Shown here one piece after another: positions 7,871-16,379 of a stretch of DNA of 64,000 nt; position 1 is the stretch's first letter; each line of letters opens with the position of its first letter. Under the pieces are notes generated by a model. It searched no databases and had not been told where the DNA came from. It was given only the letters and a program-made list of their open reading frames with translations. Source of the stretch: DAOTWC01 sp048499435 (GTDB lineage: Bacteria > Chloroflexota > Anaerolineae > Aggregatilineales > Phototrophicaceae); the NCBI GenBank assembly GCA_048499435.1, contig JASNZW010000001.1, forward strand, positions 682,001-746,000, read 5' to 3'. The translations under genes and the position numbers were made by a program.

Positions 7871-9001
7871 ATGTTCAGATGGACACTGTTCTTAGCAATC
7901 GGGCTGTTCTTCCTCACCGGGGGCAGCCGCGCCCAGGACGCCGCGCCGCCCACGCTGGATGACTTCTGGGCGGGGCGCGCGGTGTGGGTTATGGACGCGC
8001 CCGACGTGGGCCTGCCGATCGGCGAGAGCGACACCGTGTATCTGGGCGGCGGCGTGCTGCGCTCATACCTGCACGCCAGCGACCAGTCGGCGGGCATTGT
8101 GGACCAGTGCGGCGCGCCGGCGGCGTTCCCCGGCTGCCTGACTATCTGGGAAAGCGCGGACGGCGGCCTGAGCTTCGCGTCGGTGGCGCCGCTGTGCCTG
8201 CTGCCCTGCGCCGCCTGCCCCTGCACCGACGAGCGCGACCACATCACCGCGCAGCAGTACCCGCGTGTGGCCTTCGCCGGGGACAGCGCCTACCTGGTAT
8301 ACGAGTGGCACGCGCAGACCGTGCTGCGCCGTTCGGCTGACGGCGTGGTGTGGTCCGACTGGTCGTTTCTGCGCACGCCGGGCGGCACCTGGCCGAGTTC
8401 GTTCGCGCCGTGTTCCGCTGTGGAGAAGATCGGCCCGCACCCAAACATCCGGGGCGAAGTCCATGACTGCCTGGTGGGCGCGCCGCCGGGGCTGTACGTC
8501 GAAGGCGACACGCTCTATGTGTTCGTGGCGGCAGGCTCCGCGCCGAGCCACATGCGCTGTTATAAAGGCGACCGGCGCGGCCCGCTGGACGCGCTGCGGC
8601 TGTGCGACCACGACCCGCTGTTCAGCGGCGCGGCGGAGTATGGCCCGCTTGACATCAGCGCGGGGCCGGCGATCGCGCCGTACTTTGACTTCCGCTACGT
8701 CAGCAGCGCCGATGTGGTGCGCGTGGGCGAGCGCTATTATATGGCGTATGAGGGCATTCGCGGCCCTGACGCGCTCGAACGCGGCATGGATACACAGTTC
8801 GGGCTGGGTTTCGCGCGCTCCACCGGGCCGGCGATCGACGGCCCCTGGGAGAAGTTCGCCGGCAGCCCGGTCATCATGCCGGTGACGTTCAACTGGGGCA
8901 TCGGCCACGCGGATATCGTGATCGCCGACGGCGTGACGCACCTGTATACGGCCACATCGCAGACCACACGCGGGCGCTACACGCTGGCGTGGGTAGATTA
9001 A
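7871..9001 (+). CDS. Secreted beta-propeller-like protein, possibly a glycoside-hydrolase-fold enzyme
   Basis: A 376-residue exported protein. The signal peptide (residues 1-22, MFRWTLFLAIGLFFLTGGSRAQ) ends in an AQ cleavage region. The mature part has repeated short beta-strand blocks (TIWESADGGLSFASV, VLRRSADGVVWSDW, PRVAFAGDSAYLVYEWH, ADIVIADGVTHLYTAT), as in five-bladed propellers of GH32/GH43/GH62-type enzymes. I cannot place the catalytic acids, so enzyme activity is only a possibility. Several cysteine pairs (LCLLPCAACPC) suit an extracytoplasmic protein. A longer reading from 7628 is possible, but only the downstream ATG yields the signal peptide. Confidence 0.65.
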   Translation: MFRWTLFLAIGLFFLTGGSRAQDAAPPTLDDFWAGRAVWVMDAPDVGLPIGESDTVYLGGGVLRSYLHASDQSAGIVDQCGAPAAFPGCLTIWESADGGLSFASVAPLCLLPCAACPCTDERDHITAQQYPRVAFAGDSAYLVYEWHAQTVLRRSADGVVWSDWSFLRTPGGTWPSSFAPCSAVEKIGPHPNIRGEVHDCLVGAPPGLYVEGDTLYVFVAAGSAPSHMRCYKGDRRGPLDALRLCDHDPLFSGAAEYGPLDISAGPAIAPYFDFRYVSSADVVRVGERYYMAYEGIRGPDALERGMDTQFGLGFARSTGPAIDGPWEKFAGSPVIMPVTFNWGIGHADIVIADGVTHLYTATSQTTRGRYTLAWVD

Positions 9002-9051
9002 CACCGCAGATGCATATCCGCCAAGCCTAAGCGCGCAGGCCAGCAAATCCC

Positions 9052-10014
9052 TTATTCCGCCGGGACAGCTCCGCGCAGCAGCCACCACACAGCCAATGGA
9101 AACACCAGCGCCGCCGCCTTCGACCAGCCCGTAAAGAACATAGCTGGCAGCAGCGTCAGCCAGCAGCAGGCCCACAGCAACCAACGCTGCCTCCAGGCCA
9201 CACGCCCTAACGCGGGCAGCAGCAGCAGCAGATGCACCGGCATAAGGTACGGTGACAGGAACGCGCCCAGTGCCAGCAACCGCAGCGGGTCAGCGGTGGT
9301 AAAGGGCAGCAGCGCCAGGCCGATCAACAGCGACGGCCAGCCCAGCGCCTGCCAGCCCAGCGCAATCGGATGAGTGATACGCTGCGCGTCCGCCGCGATC
9401 GTGTCCAGCATCGTGCCCGGCCACCAGCCCCAGATCAGCAGCGACAACAGCCCAAAAACGGCGGCCCACGCCAGCCAGCGCGCACGGCTGACCAGCGCCC
9501 AGACCGCAAGATTAGGCTGGAGCAGCGCATAAGGCAGCGTCAACGGTATACCAATCAGCCCTAGCAGCACTAACCCGGCCACATTTCCCTGCCACATAAG
9601 CTGAAACACCGGCGGCGTCAACACCGCCATGACAGCCACAGCCAGCCGTGACGGCCGGTTGAAGCGGCGACCTTCACGCGCTGCCGCCACCGCTACGGTC
9701 ATCAACAGCAGCCCATTGAGCAGTGCGATTCCCTGAAGCTGAGTTCCCTGATTAAGCGGCAGCAGCGCAAGCCGCGTCCAGGGCGGGTAAGCATAAACGT
9801 TGGACACGCGATCCAACACGCTGAAATACACGATCCAGTCGTGCCCTAGAAACGGCAGCCAGCGCGTTAACGGGTAAAGTGCGACCCCGCCTAGAACGCA
9901 GGCCAGCAGTGTGCGCCAGTCGAACGGCTCGCGACGCAGCCAGCGTGCGCGCCAGTCTGCGCGGACATGAGCGTGTTCGCGCCTTAAAGCGCGCAGAGCG
10001 GCAGCTTGTTGCAT
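9052..10014 (-). CDS. Polytopic membrane protein, GT87/DUF2029-like
   Basis: A 320-residue protein with about eight hydrophobic helices. The segment FLGHDWIVYFSVLDRVSNVYAYPPW resembles the first extracytoplasmic loop of polyprenol-phosphate-dependent mannosyltransferases of the GT87 (DUF2029) type, where an Asp and a YxYPP motif are typical, so transfer of a sugar on the outer face of the membrane is a tentative role. AGGAAG lies eight bases before the chosen ATG. A GTG 51 bases further upstream would add a charged N-terminus but would run into the divergent ABC-F promoter. It is convergent with the propeller gene; nothing is seen in the 50-base gap. Confidence 0.55.
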   Translation of the reverse strand: MQQAAALRALRREHAHVRADWRARWLRREPFDWRTLLACVLGGVALYPLTRWLPFLGHDWIVYFSVLDRVSNVYAYPPWTRLALLPLNQGTQLQGIALLNGLLLMTVAVAAAREGRRFNRPSRLAVAVMAVLTPPVFQLMWQGNVAGLVLLGLIGIPLTLPYALLQPNLAVWALVSRARWLAWAAVFGLLSLLIWGWWPGTMLDTIAADAQRITHPIALGWQALGWPSLLIGLALLPFTTADPLRLLALGAFLSPYLMPVHLLLLLPALGRVAWRQRWLLWACCWLTLLPAMFFTGWSKAAALVFPLAVWWLLRGAVPAE

Positions 10015-10049
10015 GGCAGCAGCTTCCTGTCTGGCGCGCAAGCGCGCCG

Positions 10050-10078
10050 TTTCTTTAGCGCACACTGTCCATTATAAT
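10050..10078 (+). promoter_or_regulatory. Putative promoter of the ABC-F gene
   Basis: A perfect TATAAT -10 with a weak -35 (TTTCTT) 17 bases upstream. The predicted start of transcription gives a leader of about 30 bases. Confidence 0.5.
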
Positions 10079-10114
10079 CGGGATGCTTGCCAGCCCATGC
10101 TCGGTTGTGTGCTT

Positions 10115-12019
10115 ATGTCCCTGCTGACCGCTTCTAACATCGCCAAATCCTTTGGCCCTGATGACATCTTCGAGGGCATCTCCGTCGAGATTCCGCACGG
10201 GGCGCGCGTCGCGCTGGTTGGCCCTAACGGGGCCGGCAAAACAACGCTGCTGCGCATCCTGATCGGCGCAGAGACGCCCGACACCGGCAGCGTGACGCGG
10301 GCGCGCGGGACGCGCATCGGCTTCCTGCCGCAGCGCCCCGAACTTGACAGCGCGAACACGCTGTGGGACGAACAGCTCGCCGCCTTTGCTGATCTGCGCC
10401 GCCTGGAGGCCCAACTGCACGCGCTCGAACACGCGATGGCCGACCCCGCCAGCCACGATGACGCGCTGGCAAAATATGGCCCGCTCCAGGAACGCTTCGA
10501 GCGCGACGGCGGCTACACCTACGAGCAGCGCATCAGAACGGTGCTGCACGGCCTGGGCTTCACGCCGGACGACTACCGCCGCCCGCTGCGCCAGCTCTCT
10601 GGCGGGCAGACCACGCGCGCGCTGCTGGCGCGCCTGCTGCTCGACGCGCCCGACCTGCTGGTGCTGGACGAGCCGACCAACCATCTCGACATTCAGGCGG
10701 TGGAGTGGCTGGAGGGCTTCCTGAGGACGTTCCCCGGCGCGGTGCTGGCCGTCAGCCACGACCGCTATTTTATGGACGCCTTCGCCCAGATCGTGTGGGA
10801 ACTCGATTTTGGCCGGCTGGAGACCTACCGGGGCAACTACAGCCATTACGTGCGCCAGCGCGAGGAACGTCACGAGCGCCTGCTCAAGGAATATGAGGCG
10901 CAGCAGGAATTCATCGCCAAAGAGGAAGACTTCATCCGCCGCAACATGGCTGGCCAGCTCACAGCCCAGGCTAAAGGGCGGCTCAAGCGGCTGGAGACGA
11001 TGCGGCGCAATGGCCGCGTGATTGACCGCCCGCACAAGAAGCGCAGCATGTTCCTGCGGCTGGGGCGCGCCGTTCGCAGCGGCGACCGCGTGCTGATAAC
11101 GCGCGGCCTGGCCGTTGGCTACGCCGACGCGCCCGCCCCGCTGTTCGACGTGCCCGATATCACCCTCTACCGGGGCCAGGTGGCCGCGCTTATCGGCCCG
11201 AACGGCGTGGGCAAAAGCACCTTCCTCAAAACCGTTATGGGCGAGCTGGCCCCGCTGGCGGGCGAGGCGCGCTTTGGCACGGCGGTCAGACCGGGCTACT
11301 TCGCCCAGGCGCACGAGCGTCTCAACCCGGCCAACAGCGTCATGGACGAAATTCTCAGCGTCAAAGGGATGCCGGTCAGCGAGGCGCGCAGCTATCTGGC
11401 GCTGTTCCTGTTCACCGGCGACGACGTGTTCCGCCCGGTTGCCACGCTCTCCGGCGGCGAGCGCGGGCGCGTGGCGCTGGCCAAGCTGGCGCTCAGCGGG
11501 GCCAATTTCCTGCTGCTGGACGAGCCAACCAACCATCTCGACGTTGACAGCCAGGAAATCCTGCAGGCGGTGCTGGACGACTTCGACGGCACGATCCTGC
11601 TGGTGAGCCACGACCGCTATCTGATTGACGCGCTGGCGTCGCAGATCTGGGCGGCGGAGCCGGGCCGCCTGGAGGTGTTCGAGGGCAGCTACGCCGATTA
11701 CACCGCCGCCCGCGAGAGCCGCCGCCTGGCCGAGCAGGAAGCGGCGCGCGCCGCCGCTGACCCTGACAGCGGGCGCAAACCGGCGCAGGCCGCCGCCCGC
11801 CGTCACGGCCTGACGCCGTTCCAGTACGATAAGCGGATAGCTCAGCTTGAGGACCGCATTCACACGCTGGAGGCCGACCTGGCGCAGCTTCACGACGACA
11901 TCGCCAGCGCCAGCGCCGCCGGCGACGCCGGGCGCGTCAGCGACCTGGGCGCGGCCTATACGCGCGCTGAGGCCGACCTGGCGACGCTCATGGCGGAGTG
12001 GGAACGCCTGCTGGAATAG
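10115..12019 (+). CDS. ABC-F family ATPase (ribosome-associated translation factor type)
   Basis: A soluble 634-residue protein with two ABC ATPase domains and no membrane part. Domain 1 has Walker A GPNGAGKT (residues 36-43), signature LSGGQ and Walker B LLVLDEPTNHLD. Domain 2 has GPNGVGKS, LSGGE and LLLDEPTNHLD. The charged linker between them (RQREERHERLLKEYEAQQEF) is the P-site tRNA interaction motif. A C-terminal coiled coil (ITQ/E-rich, from about residue 570) recalls Uup and YdiF. Such proteins act on stalled ribosomes or protect against ribosome-targeting antibiotics; which applies cannot be read here. The ATG at MSLLTAS is chosen by family alignment, as no strong ribosome site is seen. 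Confidence 0.9.
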   Translation: MSLLTASNIAKSFGPDDIFEGISVEIPHGARVALVGPNGAGKTTLLRILIGAETPDTGSVTRARGTRIGFLPQRPELDSANTLWDEQLAAFADLRRLEAQLHALEHAMADPASHDDALAKYGPLQERFERDGGYTYEQRIRTVLHGLGFTPDDYRRPLRQLSGGQTTRALLARLLLDAPDLLVLDEPTNHLDIQAVEWLEGFLRTFPGAVLAVSHDRYFMDAFAQIVWELDFGRLETYRGNYSHYVRQREERHERLLKEYEAQQEFIAKEEDFIRRNMAGQLTAQAKGRLKRLETMRRNGRVIDRPHKKRSMFLRLGRAVRSGDRVLITRGLAVGYADAPAPLFDVPDITLYRGQVAALIGPNGVGKSTFLKTVMGELAPLAGEARFGTAVRPGYFAQAHERLNPANSVMDEILSVKGMPVSEARSYLALFLFTGDDVFRPVATLSGGERGRVALAKLALSGANFLLLDEPTNHLDVDSQEILQAVLDDFDGTILLVSHDRYLIDALASQIWAAEPGRLEVFEGSYADYTAARESRRLAEQEAARAAADPDSGRKPAQAAARRHGLTPFQYDKRIAQLEDRIHTLEADLAQLHDDIASASAAGDAGRVSDLGAAYTRAEADLATLMAEWERLLE

Positions 12020-12076
12020 GCTGAACCCTCGCCCCTGGCCTTCAGCGGGCAAGCAGAATAGGGCGCGAATCCAAAG

Positions 12077-12098
12077 TCCCTCTCCGTATGGAGAGGGA
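12077..12098. repeat. Palindrome between convergent ABC-F and rpsI genes
   Basis: Arms TCCCTCTCC and GGAGAGGGA enclose GTAT. It sits between two convergent genes and may end transcription from both sides, though the T tract is short. A similar CT/GA-rich palindrome lies at 17971-17999, so this may be a dispersed repeat. Confidence 0.6.
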
Positions 12099-12137
12099 TT
12101 TAAGGTGAGGCTGACCCCGCAGTGCGCGGGCGGGAAG

Positions 12138-12533
12138 TTAACGCTTGGTGTAGGTCGGGGCCTTGCGCGCGCGCTTGAGGCCCGGTTTCTTGCGTTCCTT
12201 GACGCGCGCGTCGCGCGTCAGGAATTTGCCCTGCTTGAGCGACGGCTTGAAGTCCGGGTCAATCTTGAGCAGCGCGCGGGCGATGCCCAGTTGGATGGCG
12301 TCGCGCTGGCCGCTGATGCCGCCGCCGCTGACGTGTACGCTGATGTTGTAGTGCCGGTCCTGGCCGATGGCGCGCAGCGGCTCAAGCATCACCTCGACAT
12401 CGCCGAAGCGCGGCAGGTACTCAGCGGCGTCCTTGCCATTGATAACCATGTTGCCGGTTCCGCCGGGGAACAGCCGCACGCGCGCTGAGGCGGCTTTGCG
12501 CCGGCCAATACCTTCGTAATACTGAGCAGACAT
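12138..12533 (-). CDS. rpsI: 30S ribosomal protein uS9
   Basis: A 131-residue uS9, a normal length. GIGRRKAASARVRL near the N-terminus and the invariant basic tail ending in Thr-Lys-Arg are seen; the tail reaches the P-site tRNA anticodon region in the 30S subunit. It is the last gene of the ribosomal supercluster, 16 bases after rplM, the usual rplM-rpsI pairing. The palindrome just beyond is the likely end of the transcript. Confidence 0.98.
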   Translation of the reverse strand: MSAQYYEGIGRRKAASARVRLFPGGTGNMVINGKDAAEYLPRFGDVEVMLEPLRAIGQDRHYNISVHVSGGGISGQRDAIQLGIARALLKIDPDFKPSLKQGKFLTRDARVKERKKPGLKRARKAPTYTKR

Positions 12534-12549
12534 CCGCTAGTCCTTCTTC

Positions 12550-12984
12550 CTAAAGCTCTAACACTTTGGGCTGCTGGGCCGCATGCGGGTGCGTGCTGCC
12601 CGCGTACACCTTGAGCTTGCTGAACATGTCGCGCCCCAGGGCGTTTTTGGGCAGCATCCCCTTGACCGCAGCCTGGATCACGCGCTCCGGGCGGCGCTGA
12701 AGCTGGTCGCGCAGGGTGATCTCCGTCAGGCCGCCGTTGTAACCAGAATGGCGGTAGTACTTCTTGTCGTCCAGGCGGTTGCCGGTAACGACGATGTGCG
12801 CGGCGTTGATGACGATAACATAGTCGCCAACGTCAATGTTGGGCGCGAAAGTCGGCTTGTTCTTGCCGCGCAAAATCGTGGCGATCTGCGTAGCGAGACG
12901 CCCCAGAGTTTGACCTTGCGCGTCCACGATCCACCACTCGCGCTCGATATCGGCTGCTTTGGTGACGAACGTCTTGTATTTCAC
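12550..12984 (-). CDS. rplM: 50S ribosomal protein uL13
   Basis: A 144-residue uL13, an early-assembling 50S protein. The family motifs REWWIVDAQGQTLGRLAT, GDYVIVINA and KGMLPKNALGR are in order. It is translated 93 bases after truA and directly before rpsI. The rplM-rpsI pair attached behind rplQ-truA is a common arrangement. Confidence 0.98.
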   Translation of the reverse strand: MKYKTFVTKAADIEREWWIVDAQGQTLGRLATQIATILRGKNKPTFAPNIDVGDYVIVINAAHIVVTGNRLDDKKYYRHSGYNGGLTEITLRDQLQRRPERVIQAAVKGMLPKNALGRDMFSKLKVYAGSTHPHAAQQPKVLEL

Positions 12985-13077
12985 GATACCCCTCCGGCGG
13001 GCGTCTCAGTACCCGCTGTGAACGTAATGGTCCTAATTGTACGGGCAAACCGCGCCCGATCAAGGTACAGTTTTGCG

Positions 13078-13824
13078 TCAGCGGTAGCGCACCGCCGCCA
13101 GCATCAGCCCGTGCGGCGGGGCCAGCGGCCCGGCCTGCGCCAGGTCAGCCGCGCGCAAAGCCGCCTCGAACTGCGCCACGCTCAGCGCGCCACGCCCCAC
13201 TTCCACCAGCATCCCCACCATGCGCCGCGCCATGTGCTGCAAAAAGGCGTTGGCCTCGACGCTGTAGGTGAGCAGCGCCCCGCCGCTGACCGGCCGCGCC
13301 GCCCATTCTGACCGCAGCACCGTGCGCACCGTGTTCGTGCCCTGCGGCGGCTGGCCGAAGGTGGCGAAATCGTGCTCGCCCAGCAGCAGCGCCGCCGCCG
13401 CCGCCAGCGCGCCCCGGTCCAGCGGCGTCCACACGTGCCAGGCCCGGCAGCGCAGCAGCGGCTGGCGCTGCGCGGCGTTGAGCACGTCGTAGGTATACAG
13501 CCGCGCCAGCGCGTCGAACCGCGGGTGAAAACCGGGCTGCTGCGCGATATCCTGCAGGGCGATATCGCCCGGCAGCACCGCGTTCAGCGCCCGCAGCAGG
13601 TCGGCATCGCTGTGCCGCCACACTGTGTCAAAGGCGATCACCTGGCCGGCGGCGTGGACACCGGCGTCGGTGCGGCCAGCGCCGGTTACGGTCACCGCCT
13701 GGCCGGTCACACGCGCCAGCGCCTGCTCCAGCGCGCGCTGGATGGTGGGCGTGCTGCCGGCCTGCCGCTGGAAACCCTGGTAAGCGGTTCCATCGTAGGC
13801 CAGCGTGGCGCGGTAGCGCGTCAT
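13078..13824 (-). CDS. truA: tRNA pseudouridine(38-40) synthase
   Basis: TruA isomerises uridines 38-40 in the anticodon arm of many tRNAs. The 248-residue protein has the family N-terminus (RATLAYDGTAYQGFQRQ) and the catalytic Asp53 in GRTDAGVHA. The later motif FLQHMARRMVGMLVEVG is also present. It lies 19 bases after rplQ within the ribosomal transcript, a frequent location. Confidence 0.96.
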   Translation of the reverse strand: MTRYRATLAYDGTAYQGFQRQAGSTPTIQRALEQALARVTGQAVTVTGAGRTDAGVHAAGQVIAFDTVWRHSDADLLRALNAVLPGDIALQDIAQQPGFHPRFDALARLYTYDVLNAAQRQPLLRCRAWHVWTPLDRGALAAAAALLLGEHDFATFGQPPQGTNTVRTVLRSEWAARPVSGGALLTYSVEANAFLQHMARRMVGMLVEVGRGALSVAQFEAALRAADLAQAGPLAPPHGLMLAAVRYR

Positions 13825-13843
13825 AGCTGGCGCAGCAGCGCCG

Positions 13844-14233
13844 CTACTGCGGGCGGTCCACCAGTTCCAGCAGCACCATTTCGGCGCTGTCGCCCTTGCG
13901 CGGCGCCAGCTTGATCACGCGGGTGTAACCGCCAGCGCGGTCAACATAGCGCGGCGCCAGGTCGTCGAACAGCTTGGCGACCAGCACACGGTCATTGCGC
14001 AGGCGGCTGGCGGCGATGCGCCGCGCGTGCACGGCGCGGTTCGGGTCGTCGTGGGCCAGGCCGCGCTTGGCGACGGTAATCAGCCGTTCCACGCTGCCGC
14101 GCACGAAGGCCGCCTTGGCCTGCGTGGTCTGAATGTGCTCATGTTCCAGCAGCGCGCGGGTGAGGTTTAGCTCAAGCGCTTTGCGGTGGCCGCCGTCGCG
14201 GCCCAGTTTCTTGCCTTTTACGCGATGTCTCAT
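13844..14233 (-). CDS. rplQ: 50S ribosomal protein bL17
   Basis: A 129-residue bL17 that starts MRHRVKGKKLGRDGGHRKAL and closes with the GDSAEMVLLELV strand. It is located near the peptide exit tunnel. It is two bases from rpoA, the conserved end of the alpha operon, which indicates coupled translation. Confidence 0.98.
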   Translation of the reverse strand: MRHRVKGKKLGRDGGHRKALELNLTRALLEHEHIQTTQAKAAFVRGSVERLITVAKRGLAHDDPNRAVHARRIAASRLRNDRVLVAKLFDDLAPRYVDRAGGYTRVIKLAPRKGDSAEMVLLELVDRPQ

Positions 14234-14235
14234 CG

Positions 14236-15231
14236 TTACTCACCACCACTGGATTCAGGGTTTTCTGCGTCGTTGCTGAGGTAGCCTTTGGCCTGCAGCT
14301 TCTCCACCAGCTCATCGAGCGACTTCTCGCCGAAGTTGCGAATCGCCAGCATGGCGTCCGCGCCCCGGTCGAGCATGTCGAGCACGTCGCCGATGGTGGT
14401 GATGCCGGTGCGCTTAAGCGAGTTAAACACCCGCACGCTCAGGTCCAGCTCCTCGATCGGTTTTTCGTACAGCTCACGTTTCTTGCTGCTGGCGATCTCA
14501 TCCATCGGCTCAGGCGCGTCGAGCGCCAGGTCGGAGAAAGACAGCTCCTGGATGCCGCCGACCACCGTCAGGTGCTTGATGAGAATCTGCGCCGCCTGGC
14601 TGAGTGCGTCTTCCGGGCGCACCGTGCCGTCGGTCCAGATTTCGATCACCAGCTTGTCGTAATTGGTGCGCTGGTCTACGCGCGTGCGCTCAACGTCAAA
14701 GTTGACGCGGCGGATGGGGCTGAAGATCGCATCCACCGGCAGCTCGCCAATGGGCAGGCGGCCCCGGTCCTCGGCTGAGCTGTAGCCGCGGCCCGCGCGC
14801 ACCTCAAACTCGATCTCCAGGTGCGTGTCGGGGGCGTCAACCGTGAACAGGTAGAGGTCGGTATTGACGATTTCGACCTCCGGCGGGCAGATGATGTCCG
14901 CCGCCGTGACCGTCCCCTCGCCGCGATGCTCCAGGCGCAGGCGGGCGGTCTCGCCGCTGAACAGGCGCAGGCGAAGCTGCTTAACCTGCAGGATCAACTG
15001 GGTCATGTCCTCGCGCACGCCGGGGATGGCGGAAAATTCGTGAGGCACATCGGTCACGCGAATGCTGGTGATAGACGCGCCGGGCAGCGATGACAGCAGC
15101 ACGCGCCGCAGCGCCGTGCCCAGTGTCAGGCCGAAGCCGCTTTCCAGTGGGCGGATAATGAAGCGCCCATAGTTGCGCGATGTCGTGTCGCCCTGCACTC
15201 GATTGGGCAGGACCATGTTATTTGTTGCCAA
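14236..15231 (-). CDS. rpoA: RNA polymerase alpha subunit, probable TTG start
   Basis: The alpha subunit forms the dimer on which RNA polymerase assembles. The N-terminal assembly domain (to about residue 235) includes SGFGLTLGTALRRVLLSSLPG, and the C-terminal domain (about 255-315) has the helix-hairpin-helix LKRTGITTIGDVLDML that contacts UP elements and activators. Length is 331 residues. GGAGG is eight bases before the TTG; a GTG six bases earlier is only two bases from the same site, and the ATG 15 bases later is too far. It directly follows rpsK; rpsD, which usually lies between them, is absent. Confidence 0.96.
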   Translation of the reverse strand: MATNNMVLPNRVQGDTTSRNYGRFIIRPLESGFGLTLGTALRRVLLSSLPGASITSIRVTDVPHEFSAIPGVREDMTQLILQVKQLRLRLFSGETARLRLEHRGEGTVTAADIICPPEVEIVNTDLYLFTVDAPDTHLEIEFEVRAGRGYSSAEDRGRLPIGELPVDAIFSPIRRVNFDVERTRVDQRTNYDKLVIEIWTDGTVRPEDALSQAAQILIKHLTVVGGIQELSFSDLALDAPEPMDEIASSKKRELYEKPIEELDLSVRVFNSLKRTGITTIGDVLDMLDRGADAMLAIRNFGEKSLDELVEKLQAKGYLSNDAENPESSGGE

Positions 15232-15261
15232 ACCCACAACCTCCTGGCGTGTGCTGCGCGG

Positions 15262-15660
15262 TTAGACGCGGCGCTTCTTGGGCGGGCGAACGCCGTTGTG
15301 CGGGATGGGGGTGACATCGGTGATTGAGCGCACCTTCAGGCCGCTGCCCTGGATCGCCCGGATAGCGGCCTCGCGGCCTGGCCCTGGGCCTTTGACGAAC
15401 ACGTCCACTTCCTGCATCCCCTGGCCCTGCGCGGTTTCAGAGGCGCTCTGGGCGGCCATCCGCGCGGCATACGGGGTGCTTTTGCGGCTGCCCTTAAAAC
15501 CCGACGTGCCGGCGCTGGCCCAGGAAACCACGTTGCCCGATTGATCGGTCATCGAAACAATCGTGTTGTTGAACGTGGCAAAGATGTGCGCCTGCCCGTA
15601 GGGTATATTCTTGACGACTTTCTTGGTGGCGCGGCGTCCACCTTTTTGCTGACGTGCCAT
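15262..15660 (-). CDS. rpsK: 30S ribosomal protein uS11
   Basis: A 132-residue uS11 of the 30S platform. IFATFNNTIVSMTDQSGNVV and the glycine-rich GPGPGREAAIRAIQ are diagnostic, and the basic tail PIPHNGVRPPKKRRV is complete. It is separated from rpsM by 105 bases holding two hairpins and lies 30 bases before rpoA. Confidence 0.98.
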   Translation of the reverse strand: MARQQKGGRRATKKVVKNIPYGQAHIFATFNNTIVSMTDQSGNVVSWASAGTSGFKGSRKSTPYAARMAAQSASETAQGQGMQEVDVFVKGPGPGREAAIRAIQGSGLKVRSITDVTPIPHNGVRPPKKRRV

Positions 15661-15695
15661 ACCCGAACCTCTCTCAACGGTTTGTGATGGGAAAC

Positions 15696-15761
15696 GCGCC
15701 CTGCCGCGATGCCAGGGCGCATGATGGTATGTGTGCGCTGGGGCGCGGCTGACGCCGCGCC
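15696..15761 (-). promoter_or_regulatory. Two hairpins in the rpsM-rpsK gap
   Basis: A hairpin with arms GCGCCCTG/CAGGGCGC (15696-15720) and one with arms GGCGCGGC/GCCGCGCC and a four-base loop (15742-15761). Neither has a T run. This is one of the larger gaps in the ribosomal cluster, so an RNA-level control or processing site is possible. Confidence 0.4.
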
Positions 15762-15765
15762 GCCG

Positions 15766-16152
15766 CTATTTCTTGGTTGCGCCGCGCCGCCGGCCACGCC
15801 CTGGCACGGTCTTTTTCGGGCCGCGTTTGGTGCGAGCGTTGGTGCGCGTGCGCTGGCCATGCGCCGGCAGATTGCGGCGGTGGCGCAGGCCGCGATAGCT
15901 GCCGATCTCCGACAGCCGCTTGATGTTAAGCTGCACCTCGCGGCGCAGGTCGCCCTCGGTCGTCAGCTTGGCGATCTCGTCGCGCAAAAGCTGAAGCTCA
16001 GCCTCGCTCAGGTCCCGCACGCGGGTGTCCGGGCTGACGCCGGTCGTCGCCAGCACTTTATCGCTGGTGGGGCGGCCAACGCCGTAAATATAAGTGAGGG
16101 CAATCTGTACTCGTTTGTCGCGGGGCAGGTCCACCCCTTCTATACGCGCCAT
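15766..16152 (-). CDS. rpsM: 30S ribosomal protein uS13
   Basis: A 128-residue uS13 of the 30S head. ARIEGVDLPRDKRVQIALTYIYGVG opens it, RHRRNLPAHGQRTRTNARTKRG follows, and a Lys-rich tail contacts tRNA. The tail is slightly longer than in E. coli (118 residues). It follows rpmJ by 31 bases. Confidence 0.98.
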   Translation of the reverse strand: MARIEGVDLPRDKRVQIALTYIYGVGRPTSDKVLATTGVSPDTRVRDLSEAELQLLRDEIAKLTTEGDLRREVQLNIKRLSEIGSYRGLRHRRNLPAHGQRTRTNARTKRGPKKTVPGRGRRRGATKK

Positions 16153-16183
16153 ATGCTGCTGCTTTCCTCCGGCGACCCCTATA

Positions 16184-16297
16184 TTAACCCTGGCGCTGCT
16201 TGTGATTCGGGTTTTCGCAAATAACCATGACGCGCCCGTGCCGCTTTATCACGCGGCATTTGGGGCAGCGCTTCTTGACCGAAGCCGATACCTTCAC
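16184..16297 (-). CDS. rpmJ: 50S ribosomal protein bL36, zinc-binding form
   Basis: A 37-residue bL36 read from a GTG: KVSASVKKRCPKCR at the N-terminus, then VICENPNHKQRQG. The three cysteines and the histidine that bind zinc (CxxC, C, H) are all present, so this is the C+ form. AGAAGG lies just upstream. It sits between map and rpsM, where infA normally precedes it; the 82 bases between map and rpmJ are too short for infA. Confidence 0.93.
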   Translation of the reverse strand: MKVSASVKKRCPKCRVIKRHGRVMVICENPNHKQRQG

Positions 16298-16379
16298 GAT
16301 GCCTTCTCGCTTTCCAGAGGCGTCCCTGACGAAAGGAACATTCTACCAGCCGAACGATATTATGTCTACCGCTAATTCA

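Noticed and set aside
10055..12052. A 665-codon minus-strand frame opposite the ABC-F gene
   Set aside because: The plus strand encodes complete ABC motifs; the minus frame shows none and is His/Gln/Arg-rich as expected of a complement.
15661..15765. A remnant of rpsD in the rpsM-rpsK gap
   Set aside because: Translations of the gap give no uS4 motif; only two hairpins are seen.
16298..16379. A hidden infA between map and rpmJ
   Set aside because: Eighty-two bases cannot hold a ~72-codon gene, and no S1-fold sequence is encoded.
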